This document shows positions 12,318-20,408 of a stretch of DNA of 21,297 nucleotides, in pieces. The stretch is from a virus: the IMG/VR virus record IMGVR_UViG_3300035670_001406, positions 1-21,297 of that record; one strand, given 5' to 3'. The notes beneath the pieces were generated by a model. The model ran no database searches, had not been told where the DNA came from, and saw only the letters and a program-made list of their open reading frames with translations. Numbering within the stretch: the stretch's first letter is position 1; each line of letters begins with the position of its first letter. The position numbers and the translations under genes were made by a program.

Positions 12318-13366
12318 TATTTAGCTCGCTTCCATTTCAGATATTCGACACCCTCGAGCGGGTCCCAGAAGAGCTTGATCATGTCTGGATGGTCCTCGTC
12401 CAAGGTTGGGTCAATCACTGTTAAACAGGCGGGCGACAGGGTCTGGTCTCGGAAGCCACGCTCTTTTGCATAGCTGTCATAGAGTTTGTAGCTGGCCACC
12501 TGCACTGCATGGCAGATGCGCCCGCTGCTAGGGTCCTTGATCACGCCATAGCCAGAGGTGTGCTTGTGGCCAGAGATCATCAGGTGGTCACGGTGCCCCA
12601 TCTGCGCAGCCTTCATCTGGCCGTGCGCCGGGTTCCACATTGAGTGGCCGGCAAAGTCATGGCGGGCATTGACAATCACCTGCCTGCCGTTGGGGAAGCG
12701 CAGGCCAATGCGGCACTCTGAACTCTGATACAGGGTGTCTTGCTGGCGGGCAATCCATTTGATGGGGTCGGCCGAGCCAGACCAGGCATCGTGGTTGCCA
12801 CCCACCATGTAGAGCCAGCGGGTGCGGGAGATGAACCACTCGGCCAGCTTCCAGGCCTGGGCAGCAGTGGTGCCTTGGTTGGCATACAGGCGAGCCAGGC
12901 GGCCTACCCAGTTGTTGGTAGTGTCGCCCACGTTGGCACCCCAGACACCCTCAATCTTGGTCAGGTCTGAGTGCAGGCGCAGCTGCTCGAGGTCGGTGCC
13001 GTCATCGTCCACGTGCGGGTCACCGAAGTGGAGGATACCAATGGGGCCGTCAAGCTTAACCTTTACAGTGATGAGCTTGGTGGCCTCCTGGTATTCCCGC
13101 TTCTTACCAAACTGCTTGATGCGCAGCTCGACCAGCTCGTCAATGTCGAGGTCATCATCTGGCAGGGTCATCACGGTGAACTCTTCCTTCACCTCTTCCT
13201 CGCCTGTGATGTGGTCCTGTAGCACCGCCCTGGCCCGGTCGAGCCGGGTGCGGAAGGTGGACTGTGGCATCTTGGCTGCCACGGCTGCCTTGTATACACT
13301 GCCGTGGGTCTTGTAGAGCTCGAGGGCCTCAAGCAGTTGGGACTCTTTAAGTTGCGGGTATGCCAT
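12317..13366 (-). CDS. HTH-fused calcineurin-like metallophosphoesterase
   Basis: A 349-residue protein. Residues about 9-45 form a helix-turn-helix (LEALELYKTHGSVYKAAVAAKMPQSTFRTRL). After a linker comes a two-metal phosphoesterase domain with all motifs: GDPHVDDDG (115-123), GDTTNNW (147-153), GGNHDAW (189-195), ARHDFAGH (234-241) and GHKHTSG (266-272). These enzymes cleave phosphodiester or phosphomonoester bonds, often of nucleic acids or nucleotides. Placing one among tail and lysis genes is seen in other podovirus-like phages, but the substrate is unknown. The start has GGAGAG upstream and overlaps the preceding gene by 20 nt. The DNA-binding domain suggests it acts on DNA, possibly during packaging or host-DNA breakdown. 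Confidence 0.82.
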   Translation of the reverse strand: MAYPQLKESQLLEALELYKTHGSVYKAAVAAKMPQSTFRTRLDRARAVLQDHITGEEEVKEEFTVMTLPDDDLDIDELVELRIKQFGKKREYQEATKLITVKVKLDGPIGILHFGDPHVDDDGTDLEQLRLHSDLTKIEGVWGANVGDTTNNWVGRLARLYANQGTTAAQAWKLAEWFISRTRWLYMVGGNHDAWSGSADPIKWIARQQDTLYQSSECRIGLRFPNGRQVIVNARHDFAGHSMWNPAHGQMKAAQMGHRDHLMISGHKHTSGYGVIKDPSSGRICHAVQVASYKLYDSYAKERGFRDQTLSPACLTVIDPTLDEDHPDMIKLFWDPLEGVEYLKWKRAK

Positions 13367-13622
13367 CGCTCTCCACTTTCAGGTCGCCCAGGACAGTCAT
13401 CTTTTTAATCATGCCTTTGGGTATAAAGATCATGTTGGCGGTGTCTCCGTCGTACCAGGTCTGGGCCAGCATCACCCCATCCTTGGTTCTCTTTGTTAGG
13501 AATCCCACGGTCCAGCAGGGGGATGGGTCTGGCTCGGGGTCTGCTCCGAACATCCACCCATCCAGGTGATACGCATCAATCCATTCGACAATGACCAGCT
13601 CTGGCCCGACCTGTTTAGACAT
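13347..13622 (-). CDS. Small conserved phage protein, 91 aa
   Basis: A protein of mostly beta-type sequence: ELVIVEWIDAYHLDGWM, then PSPCWTVGFLTKRTKDGVMLAQTWYDGD, then FIPKGMIKKMTVL. The V-E-W-x-D-A start and K-D-x-V-x-L-A core are shared by small phage proteins of unknown role. No membrane segment. The start has a GGGAGGG ribosome site eight bases upstream. It overlaps the phosphoesterase gene by 20 nt, so the two may work together; nothing identifies its function. Confidence 0.65.
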   Translation of the reverse strand: MSKQVGPELVIVEWIDAYHLDGWMFGADPEPDPSPCWTVGFLTKRTKDGVMLAQTWYDGDTANMIFIPKGMIKKMTVLGDLKVESDGIPAT

Positions 13623-13670
13623 AGCACGCCCTCCCTGGGCGAATGGTGAGCGATATCTGTTACGGGGTGC

Positions 13671-13916
13671 TTACCCTTTGTTGATGGCCTGCATGATGCC
13701 AATCCAAATGGCTGCCGCCACGGCCACGGCCACCGCACCAAAGAAGGCCAGGGTGCCATGGTCGGCAATCTTGCGCAGGCGTTTGCCAAAGCGCAGGTCC
13801 TGGCGAAACTCCTCGACCGACTCAGGCTTGTCAATGTCCACCCCGAGGATGGCAAAGGTTTTCTTCACCGCTCGGTCTGCAATCTCACTGCACTCTGGTC
13901 GGTTGCCGCAGTCCAT
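13671..13916 (-). CDS. Small membrane protein, 81 aa
   Basis: The N-terminus (MDCGNRPECSEIADRAVKKTFAILGVDIDKPESVEEFRQDLRFGKRLRKIAD) is a soluble helical domain with two cysteines, followed by a single C-terminal membrane helix (about 56-76, LAFFGAVAVAVAAAIWIGIMQ). The pattern, with the V-D-I-D-x-P-E-S-V-E-E-F motif, is common in phage tail/lysis regions. Its location between tail-fibre-associated genes and lysis genes makes a lysis accessory or second holin-like role possible. Function is not known. Confidence 0.65.
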   Translation of the reverse strand: MDCGNRPECSEIADRAVKKTFAILGVDIDKPESVEEFRQDLRFGKRLRKIADHGTLAFFGAVAVAVAAAIWIGIMQAINKG

Positions 13917-13918
13917 CT

Positions 13919-14155
13919 CTACACCTCGGGCAGCAATGCTTTTAATTCGTCAGCACTCTGGGCCGCATCCATCTGTGCTTGCAGAGTGGCGTACTTATCA
14001 CGAATTGTTTGACGGGCGGCTTCTGCGGCTTGAGCGTCCACACCCGGAATCTGTTTCATGATGACTTCATCGTGCGGTGCAAACTCAGCAGAACGAGCCG
14101 CCCTGCGCTTTTCGTGGGCGATGTCTTTTGCCTTGGTCATGTCAATCGTAATCAT
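13919..14155 (-). CDS. Tail-fibre-associated small protein, 78 aa
   Basis: An Ala-rich helical protein (ITIDMTKAKDIAHEKRRAARSAEFAPHDEVIMKQIPG...). The opening and the AEAARQTIRDKYA helix resemble small proteins often found just after tail-fibre genes, related to DUF4376-like or tail assembly chaperone-type products. The ATG overlaps the upstream gene TGA as ATGA. It probably helps fold or attach the fibre, by position and family resemblance rather than by any direct motif. Confidence 0.55.
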   Translation of the reverse strand: MITIDMTKAKDIAHEKRRAARSAEFAPHDEVIMKQIPGVDAQAAEAARQTIRDKYATLQAQMDAAQSADELKALLPEV

Positions 14156-14403
14156 GCTCGCTCCTGAAATTCGTTAGACTCTGCGCCCACGCCATCTGTC
14201 AGTTCAGCCTCGTCAACAGTCCACGCATTGCGGAAAGTGCGGTCTGATGGAATGTCATCGACAGAGACAATCTTGTAAGGTTTGCCAGCCGGTACATCTT
14301 TAGCCGCAATCTCCTCGATGGTGTGTTCTTGCAGACAGTTGGGAGAAGGGACGATGACACTCACGCCGCCGTCATCAGTAGGGTAAATAATTCGTTGGTT
14401 CAT
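14152..14403 (-). CDS. Tail-fibre-associated small protein, 83 aa
   Basis: MNQRIIYPTDDGGVSVIVPSP, then TIEEIAAKDVPAGKPYKIVSVDDIPSDRTFRNAW, is a recurring pattern in small proteins that follow phage tail fibre genes. It has an AGGAG ribosome site and follows the tail fibre by 15 nt. Together with the 78-residue gene downstream it forms a pair that probably assists fibre assembly. The role is inferred from context. Confidence 0.6.
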   Translation of the reverse strand: MNQRIIYPTDDGGVSVIVPSPNCLQEHTIEEIAAKDVPAGKPYKIVSVDDIPSDRTFRNAWTVDEAELTDGVGAESNEFQERA

Positions 14404-14418
14404 TTATTACTCTCCTGA

Positions 14419-16491
14419 TTAGCGGAAAAAAGCACCAAATACATATTCTGGATCGAGATCCGTGCCATTTGAACTTTGATATAACATTCTAAATGCTGTA
14501 GTTGTTGGATTGGTAGCATCATGCCATCCAATTGAATAGTTAAATAATGCACTTACATACTGTTTTGAAGTTAGCATGGCAGCATAATTTGCATCTGGCA
14601 TCGCAGTCGTAAAGTTCACCGTGTAGTCACCCGTGCCGTTATCCGTAATGCTCGACACATTGCCACTTGCACGAATCGCTGGTGTTCCAGTGCCATCGAA
14701 GTTCACCCAAGCACGACATCCGTATGCAGTAGCGACTGAGCCGTAGCCGGAGTTGAATTTAAGGTCTGTTCCATCAAACTCACCGACCAACGCTCCATTC
14801 GTTGCAAAGCCTAATCTATCGTTTCCTGGTCTATAGATGCCCGTGTTGGTATCGGATGAAAAATTTACAGATGGAGTCGTTGCAGAACCATCACCGAGAT
14901 TTGATGCACCACCTGCGGTTGCCCATCCCAGCGCGCCAGACCCGTCTGTTTTCAATACTTGATCTGCGGTTCCGTCTGCATTTGGCAGTGTCCAAGTAAC
15001 GTCTGATGCAATGCTTGCTGGGGCCTTGATAGCAACATAATTTGTGCCGTTGTCTGTATCCTCAAACAATTGCACCTCACCTTGTGTAGATGAAGTTCCA
15101 GACGCTTTGATTGTGTTTGCGGTAACAGTCGTGTCTTTAAGTAGAACTCCGTCAACAGTGACACCGGCCGCAGAGGTTTCCTCAGAGATGGTGTCGGTGG
15201 CCAAACCGTTGTCAAAGGTCTTCACCCCGGTGATGGTCTGCGCATCTGCCACGGTCACAAACCCTGCAGCAGTGATATAGGCGGCCACCCAGGCGGCCCC
15301 GTCGTAGACCTTCATGGCATCGTCTACGGTATTGAAGTACAGGTCACCGGCCTGCAGCGCAGAGCTGTCGTTCCTGGTGGCTGGGTCGCTCGAGGCGGGC
15401 CCCAGGTAAACATCCGAGAAGTTGGTAATGTCTGCCACGTTGGTAGCCACTGTCGTGACATCAGCAGAGATACCCGCCACGGTTGTCACATTGGCACTGA
15501 TGCCTGCGACTGTCGTGACATTGGCAGCAATGCCTGCCACGGTGGTGATATCAGAATCAATACCCGCCACGGTCTGAATGTCGGCAGAGTCTCCAGCAAC
15601 CGTAGTCACGTCAGCAGAGATGCCCGCCACTGTATTCACGTTTGCAATGTTGGTGGCCACTGTGCCAATGTCTGTAGCGTCTGCCGCCACAGCGGTCACG
15701 TCCGAGTCAATGCCAGCCACCGTTGTAATGTCAGCGGCAATCGGGCCAAGGGCTGCAATCTCTGTGGACAGGCCTGCCACCGTACCAATGTCGGTGCCAT
15801 CGGCAGCCACTGTGGTTACGTCTGCGCTGATTCCAGCCACCGTGGTGACGTTGCCAGAGATGCCAGCAACCGTGGTCACATTGGCAGCAATACCGGCCAC
15901 CGTTGCAATGTTGGCCGCAGCTCCTGCCACTGTAGAGATATTGTTCGATGGACTGATCTGGCCAGCCACCAGGTTTATGTTGGCTGCATTGTTCGCAACC
16001 GCAGTAATATCCACGACGGTATTGACCACCTCTGGGTCACCAGTAGAGGCATTGAACGACAGATACTTGCCAGCCCGGTCTGCCTTTACTGGCAGGGTCA
16101 TGTCGATGGTGGTCGGGTCTGTGACCGGGGCCCTGATCGCACGATCACCGGCCTCGGCATTCTGCTGGGTGAAGATGGTCAGACTGTCGAGCTCTTCGTT
16201 CAGACTGTTGGCAAAGAGGTCGCCCCCCGTCACAAAGTCTGTGGTGCGCTGGATGGTCCTGGCACCCACGATGGTGATGTTATCTGTGCCGGCCGTGGCC
16301 ACCAGGGTGACCGATCCAGTGCCATTCGGGTTAATGGTCACCGTGTAGTCGGTGGTCAGGGTCAGGAGGGTATCGCCCTTGTAAACCTCGATATCGGTTG
16401 CGGCCAGAATCTCGAAGGTAAAGGCATACGGCCCAGTCCCGCTGGGTGCGAATACTATGCGTCGGACTACGTTTGAAATAGGGACTGCCAT
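14419..16491 (-). CDS. Tail fibre protein, T7-gp17-like N-terminus
   Basis: A 690-residue host-recognition protein. Residues 1 to about 140 match the N-terminal domain of T7-like fibres that docks to the tail: NVVRRIVFAPSGTGPYAFTF, then YTVTINPNGTGSVTLV, then a GARTIQRTTDFV segment and ELDSLTIFTQQ. Residues 185-354 are 17 tandem decapeptide repeats (consensus VTTVAGISAD) forming a shaft. A short trimer-type region follows, with GVLLKDTTVTANTI-like and WTLPNADGTADQVLKTDG motifs common in fibres. The C-terminus (NTGIYRPGNDRLGF, then YTVNFTTAMPDANYAAML) is the probable receptor-binding end. It has an AGGAGG ribosome site. The full length appears intact. No DGR variable-region signature was seen. 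Confidence 0.9.
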   Translation of the reverse strand: MAVPISNVVRRIVFAPSGTGPYAFTFEILAATDIEVYKGDTLLTLTTDYTVTINPNGTGSVTLVATAGTDNITIVGARTIQRTTDFVTGGDLFANSLNEELDSLTIFTQQNAEAGDRAIRAPVTDPTTIDMTLPVKADRAGKYLSFNASTGDPEVVNTVVDITAVANNAANINLVAGQISPSNNISTVAGAAANIATVAGIAANVTTVAGISGNVTTVAGISADVTTVAADGTDIGTVAGLSTEIAALGPIAADITTVAGIDSDVTAVAADATDIGTVATNIANVNTVAGISADVTTVAGDSADIQTVAGIDSDITTVAGIAANVTTVAGISANVTTVAGISADVTTVATNVADITNFSDVYLGPASSDPATRNDSSALQAGDLYFNTVDDAMKVYDGAAWVAAYITAAGFVTVADAQTITGVKTFDNGLATDTISEETSAAGVTVDGVLLKDTTVTANTIKASGTSSTQGEVQLFEDTDNGTNYVAIKAPASIASDVTWTLPNADGTADQVLKTDGSGALGWATAGGASNLGDGSATTPSVNFSSDTNTGIYRPGNDRLGFATNGALVGEFDGTDLKFNSGYGSVATAYGCRAWVNFDGTGTPAIRASGNVSSITDNGTGDYTVNFTTAMPDANYAAMLTSKQYVSALFNYSIGWHDATNPTTTAFRMLYQSSNGTDLDPEYVFGAFFR
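15430..15939 (-). repeat. 17 tandem 30-bp coding repeats in tail fibre shaft
   Basis: Each 30-bp unit encodes a decapeptide of the form (V/I)-T-T-V-A-G-I-x-(A/S)-(D/N), at protein residues 185-354. The last seven units are close copies, while the middle ones (for example IAALGPIAAD, VTAVAADATD) have drifted. The regular valine/isoleucine spacing suggests a triple beta-helix or similar shaft. Unit gain or loss by slippage or RecT-driven recombination could change fibre length. Confidence 0.85.
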
Positions 16492-16535
16492 TTGAATCCT
16501 CCTGTGTGGAATCTAAGCGCTATCTGGTTACAGGT

Positions 16536-19500
16536 CTACTTTTCTTCAATCGCACGCAGGGCACCCTCAGACAATGGCAAGCTTGGTGGCTTGCGGCCCG
16601 TCTTGTCCTCGTATGCCTTGCGCTGGTCAATCAGTTGTTGCAGCTCTGGGAACTCGGTCAACATCAATTTTTTGGCCAGCTCGGTGTAGCGCCTTCTGGC
16701 GTTTGTCAGCTTGTCCAGCCTCTCGCCCTTGGAAGCAGGGCGCTCAACGCCAGTATCTTTATCAATGGTCATTTTGTAATACGGGTCTGCAATAACCGCT
16801 ATTAGCCCGTCTGCCAAAGATGGAAGCTGCTGCTCAAGCTCCCTGGTTAGCTTTGCTCTTTGGTCCTGGGACATGGCAGATATCTCTTGCCGTTCATAGC
16901 CCAAAACCTCCAGGGCAAACACAGACCTGGTCGGGTAATTGATCAGCTCTTTGTACCGCTCAAACTGCTGGTCATTAAGCTTGATCATGGACTCGCCAAG
17001 CGTATTGCTAATTCTTGGAAATCCGCTGCGCAGCTCGTCGAGCTCTCGGTTAATTGCGTTGTATTTCTTGTCTTGGATTCTGGTCGCAAGGAATGCGGTC
17101 AGATCACCAAACCCTTGCTTGATCGGCTCATACCAATCATTCCGCTCCACGAACATCTGGCTTGAGAAGTAAAGCAGTCTTGACCTATGGGCCTGCACGG
17201 CCTCGTAGACCGGCCGCAGCGACATCCTCCAGCCCGGCAGATCGAGATACTCGTACTGGTTTTCTGGGAGTGCAGACCGCTTGAACGGGTCAACGTACCG
17301 CTCTATGTTTGAAACGATGCCAGTCGGAGCCAGGCCAAACGTGCCGACACTTTGGGCAACAACCAGACCAGATGCCACCGTCTGCTTTTGAAATGCCCCG
17401 ACAATCCTCTCGGCTTGGCTAGCAGTATCAAGCGCCTCCTCTTCGGACTGTGGCCTAATAATGGATGCAAGCTCAGAAGCAAACTGAACCATCGGTTGGT
17501 TTTCCAGCATATAGTTGACAGTGGCCAAGCTCATCTCAAAGATCAGATTTTCTTGTGCGTCTGGGTCATCAAGCTTTAGGGCTGTATCTCTTACGTCTGC
17601 CCATCCAGCAACAATCCCAGAGATTGGGTCATAGCGCCCGTAGTTAACCCAGGTATATGAACCGTCTGGCTTTTTGATTCCGACAGAATATGGCTCATGC
17701 GTCTGCAACCAGTTTCGACGCTCCTTGGGATTAGTTGGCCCGTATCCTGTAATGGTGACGTTGCCACCAGAAATGTAATCGGCCAGCATGATGCTGCTGC
17801 CCACGGCCGAACTAAAGCCCACCTTTGCCAGGGCCACAGACCTCTCCGATTCAGTTTTCGGATTTACCATGGCCTTCCAAAATCTAGGCATGATCACAGC
17901 CAGCGGGGTGCGCTCTTGGATTCTTAGGGCAATCTGCACTGGGGTCTTAAAGAACGGGAACCCAAGAAGCTTTGCAAGTGGATGAGCAAAAAATGATTGA
18001 GCCTGCCCAAGAAATACGCCAGGCAGCTCGTCTTGAAATGTGCCTATCCTTGCAAATTCAGATGCCTGTGCAAAGGTTGAGTCTGCCTCAATGGTTCGAA
18101 GGAAAACATCCCTTGCCGCATTGGTTGCATCTTCAACAGACTTCCCGGCGTTAAGGGCAGAATTGAAAGCTTTGCCAGATGCATCTGCGGCAATCATCTC
18201 CATTTCCATGCCGCGCAGTAGCGCCTTGTAGCCTTCGTCAACCGTGGTCAATACCCTAAAGCCGGGAGCTCGAGTGGCAATGCCAAGATAGTCAATCGTC
18301 TTGCCAAGGGTGGTTTCTGGCAGCACCCCAAAGTTTTCCGCTTTGGTAGCAATCCTAGATTGATCGAACTTGCTGGCCATGTCTGCCGGTATCTCTGTCT
18401 TGGCAGCGTCCCAAGCAGCAGCCAGCGCCTGGTTCAAATACTTAGGTATAACCCGGACACCGTGCAGCACAGCGTCTCTAGCAACGCTATCGCCCCTCAT
18501 CATGGCGGCCAGATATCTTTCGGACATCATCAAAGATGTGTGTATTGGGGTGCCCAAAAAATTGAAGAGGTGCGTCTGCGGCCCAGAAACAATTGCGCTC
18601 TGGAATATCTCCGCAGCTGAGTCAAGACCGGCTCGGCCCAGACTCAACATCCGTCTTACAAAGGTTTGTTTCTGCTGGGTGCCCGGCAAAGACTTGTAGA
18701 GCTGGGCTGCAAAACGTACCTTTTCACGTCCACCCAACGCATCCAAAAGTCTTTCTGCGTCTGTCGATTCACCGGGCACTGATGCGCCACGCACTACGTC
18801 TGCAATGGTCTCTGCGCCCTCTGGTATGGTCTGCCCCCCGGTGGGTGCAATGCCAGCCTGTTCAATGATCTGACGCATCGCAGCAGAGCGCCCAGCGTCT
18901 GGGCTAATCATTATGCGATTGACGGCCAGGCCACGTCCGTAATCAGCTACGTTGCCAAGGGATGCGGCAGAAGAGTAACCCTCGATCTGCATCAACATTG
19001 CAAACCTAGCCAGGTCTTCGTCGGTCCCGGTCTTAAGATAGGCATTTGCTGCCGACTCAGTCTCTACTGCCAGGTCCAGCTGGGCAAAACGCACGGCCAT
19101 GGATTCGGCATCAGTAAATGGCCGGTCTCCAGGCTTGCGGGTAAGGGTCATCTGCAATGCTTGACCAGGCGATATTTCCCGAGCCTCTGCTTCTATCTGA
19201 TCGAAGGTTCTGCCAGCCCTGCGTTGCTGGTCAATATAGTTTTTGTAATACTGGACCGAGCCAGACAGGAATCTTTTGATCGAATCCTCAGAGTCAATGA
19301 CATCAAGGTTGGGTCTGACCCGTGGTGGCTTGCCCTCTGTTGGCGAGCCCTCAACAATATCTAAGAAGCGCCTGGCTTCTGCTTGAGACACAGGCTCAAC
19401 TATTACCTTGTCGCCAATAACACGAACCTGTTGCTGGCCAGAAAGGGCATTGATCTGTTCTGCGGTTGCCTTGGGGGCTTCCTGTGGGCCGGGTGGTGGC

Positions 19501-19808
19501 TTTACCTCTGGTTGGTCGCCGCTTGGCGCTTCCAGTACCTTTTCTTCCTGGGTCTTTTGTTCCAGCTTTTGTTCAATCCGCTTGGCTGGCTGCGTTTCTG
19601 CCGGGCCCATTTCCTTGGAAATGCCCTTAAGAATCCCAATCAATGCCTCACGTTTTCCAGCAACCTCTACTGGCTCAGGCAAATCTTCCGGGGCCGGTGG
19701 CATATCAATAGGTGGCGGCAGGCTAGTGGGCACAAGCTCAGACTCGGTGGCAAACTCCTCCACCCCGGTCATTTGGTCAATCCGCTTTTCTAGTGGTTTG
19801 ATGGCCAT
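16536..19808 (-). CDS. Large internal virion / DNA-ejection-type protein, 1090 aa
   Basis: A very long soluble protein placed just before the tail fibre in transcription order, where podoviruses encode internal core or ejection proteins. Residues about 25-150 are Pro/Glu-rich and probably disordered. The middle has the GPQTHLFNFLGTPIHTSLMMSERYLAAMMR segment and the region around GYGPTNPKERRNWLQTHEPYSVGI...YGRYDPISGIVAG, both of which recur in large phage virion proteins. The C-terminus is helical and charged. Hydrophobic stretches near SSAVGSSIMLADYISGG could insert into membranes. No lysozyme or peptidase motif was seen. The start (MAIKPLEKRI) is five bases from the upstream gene end. Function as an ejected internal protein is inferred; a tape-measure role is less likely. 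Confidence 0.6.
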   Translation of the reverse strand: MAIKPLEKRIDQMTGVEEFATESELVPTSLPPPIDMPPAPEDLPEPVEVAGKREALIGILKGISKEMGPAETQPAKRIEQKLEQKTQEEKVLEAPSGDQPEVKPPPGPQEAPKATAEQINALSGQQQVRVIGDKVIVEPVSQAEARRFLDIVEGSPTEGKPPRVRPNLDVIDSEDSIKRFLSGSVQYYKNYIDQQRRAGRTFDQIEAEAREISPGQALQMTLTRKPGDRPFTDAESMAVRFAQLDLAVETESAANAYLKTGTDEDLARFAMLMQIEGYSSAASLGNVADYGRGLAVNRIMISPDAGRSAAMRQIIEQAGIAPTGGQTIPEGAETIADVVRGASVPGESTDAERLLDALGGREKVRFAAQLYKSLPGTQQKQTFVRRMLSLGRAGLDSAAEIFQSAIVSGPQTHLFNFLGTPIHTSLMMSERYLAAMMRGDSVARDAVLHGVRVIPKYLNQALAAAWDAAKTEIPADMASKFDQSRIATKAENFGVLPETTLGKTIDYLGIATRAPGFRVLTTVDEGYKALLRGMEMEMIAADASGKAFNSALNAGKSVEDATNAARDVFLRTIEADSTFAQASEFARIGTFQDELPGVFLGQAQSFFAHPLAKLLGFPFFKTPVQIALRIQERTPLAVIMPRFWKAMVNPKTESERSVALAKVGFSSAVGSSIMLADYISGGNVTITGYGPTNPKERRNWLQTHEPYSVGIKKPDGSYTWVNYGRYDPISGIVAGWADVRDTALKLDDPDAQENLIFEMSLATVNYMLENQPMVQFASELASIIRPQSEEEALDTASQAERIVGAFQKQTVASGLVVAQSVGTFGLAPTGIVSNIERYVDPFKRSALPENQYEYLDLPGWRMSLRPVYEAVQAHRSRLLYFSSQMFVERNDWYEPIKQGFGDLTAFLATRIQDKKYNAINRELDELRSGFPRISNTLGESMIKLNDQQFERYKELINYPTRSVFALEVLGYERQEISAMSQDQRAKLTRELEQQLPSLADGLIAVIADPYYKMTIDKDTGVERPASKGERLDKLTNARRRYTELAKKLMLTEFPELQQLIDQRKAYEDKTGRKPPSLPLSEGALRAIEEK

Positions 19809-20408
19809 TTAATCTTGTCCCTTGGGTTTTTCTACTGCAATGGGCACCGCAGCGGCTGCAACCGGCGCAACTGCCTTTTTCCTTACCACCCGCTTCGTAG
19901 CCCTGGCAACTGCCTTGGTGCCCTCAACGGCCGTCTTACCACCACCGCCGAGCTCGCCAACAAACTCCGAAACCCTGGCAGCTTTTTTCCTGGTTTCGTC
20001 AGCGCCCTCTGGCACCAGCGGAATGCCAAGGGTCTCGTCAAAGAACTCCTTAACATCCTCAGTCGTTGGCATCCCGGTTGGCTTTTCCAACCCCTCCAAG
20101 AATGCGTTAAGGTCTCCCCCGGATGCCCCCAGGTCATACACGCCACGCATCAGAGAGATGATATCGCCAGCCAAACCAATGCTACCCTGCACGCCACCCT
20201 TGAGCAGGCCGGCCGGTACGTCAGCGGCCATCTTTGCAAAGGTTTCTAGGGGCAGAGTCTTTTCTTCCCCAGTCGGTGTTCCAACGGTCATTTGCTCAAC
20301 AAGGTCTGGTTCTGGGGCAATCATCTCCGTGCCGTCTGCAAAAACCTGCACGCCCAATCCCATTTGACGGTTCAGCAAGGCATTAAGCATCAAATCGTCG
20401 TAATTCAT
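19809..20408 (-). CDS. Virion-associated protein, 199 aa
   Basis: A protein with a short helical N-terminus (MNYDDLMLNALLNRQMG), a glycine-rich, mildly hydrophobic middle (ADVPAGLLKGGVQGSIGLAGDIISLMRGVYDLG, about 64-96) and a basic, Ala/Lys-rich C-terminus (AVARATKRVVRKKAVAPVAAAAVPIAVEKP). The hydrophobic, glycine-rich middle is common in podovirus internal proteins that help DNA cross the membrane. It overlaps the upstream gene as ATGA and almost touches the 1090-residue gene. It is best read as a partner of the two flanking internal-virion-type proteins. Confidence 0.55.
   Translation of the reverse strand: MNYDDLMLNALLNRQMGLGVQVFADGTEMIAPEPDLVEQMTVGTPTGEEKTLPLETFAKMAADVPAGLLKGGVQGSIGLAGDIISLMRGVYDLGASGGDLNAFLEGLEKPTGMPTTEDVKEFFDETLGIPLVPEGADETRKKAARVSEFVGELGGGGKTAVEGTKAVARATKRVVRKKAVAPVAAAAVPIAVEKPKGQD

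Noticed and set aside
14419-14800. Diversity-generating retroelement variable region at the fibre C-terminus
   Set aside because: No reverse transcriptase, template repeat or accessory gene is visible in the window, and no near-copy with adenine-specific changes was spotted.
15430-15939. Possible CRISPR-like array
   Set aside because: The 30-bp units are contiguous, lack spacers, vary by codon changes and are in frame within the fibre gene.
15578-16348. 256-codon plus-strand frame over the tail fibre repeats
   Set aside because: It mirrors the 30-bp coding repeats on the opposite strand and has only a simple Ala/Thr/Val repeat sequence.
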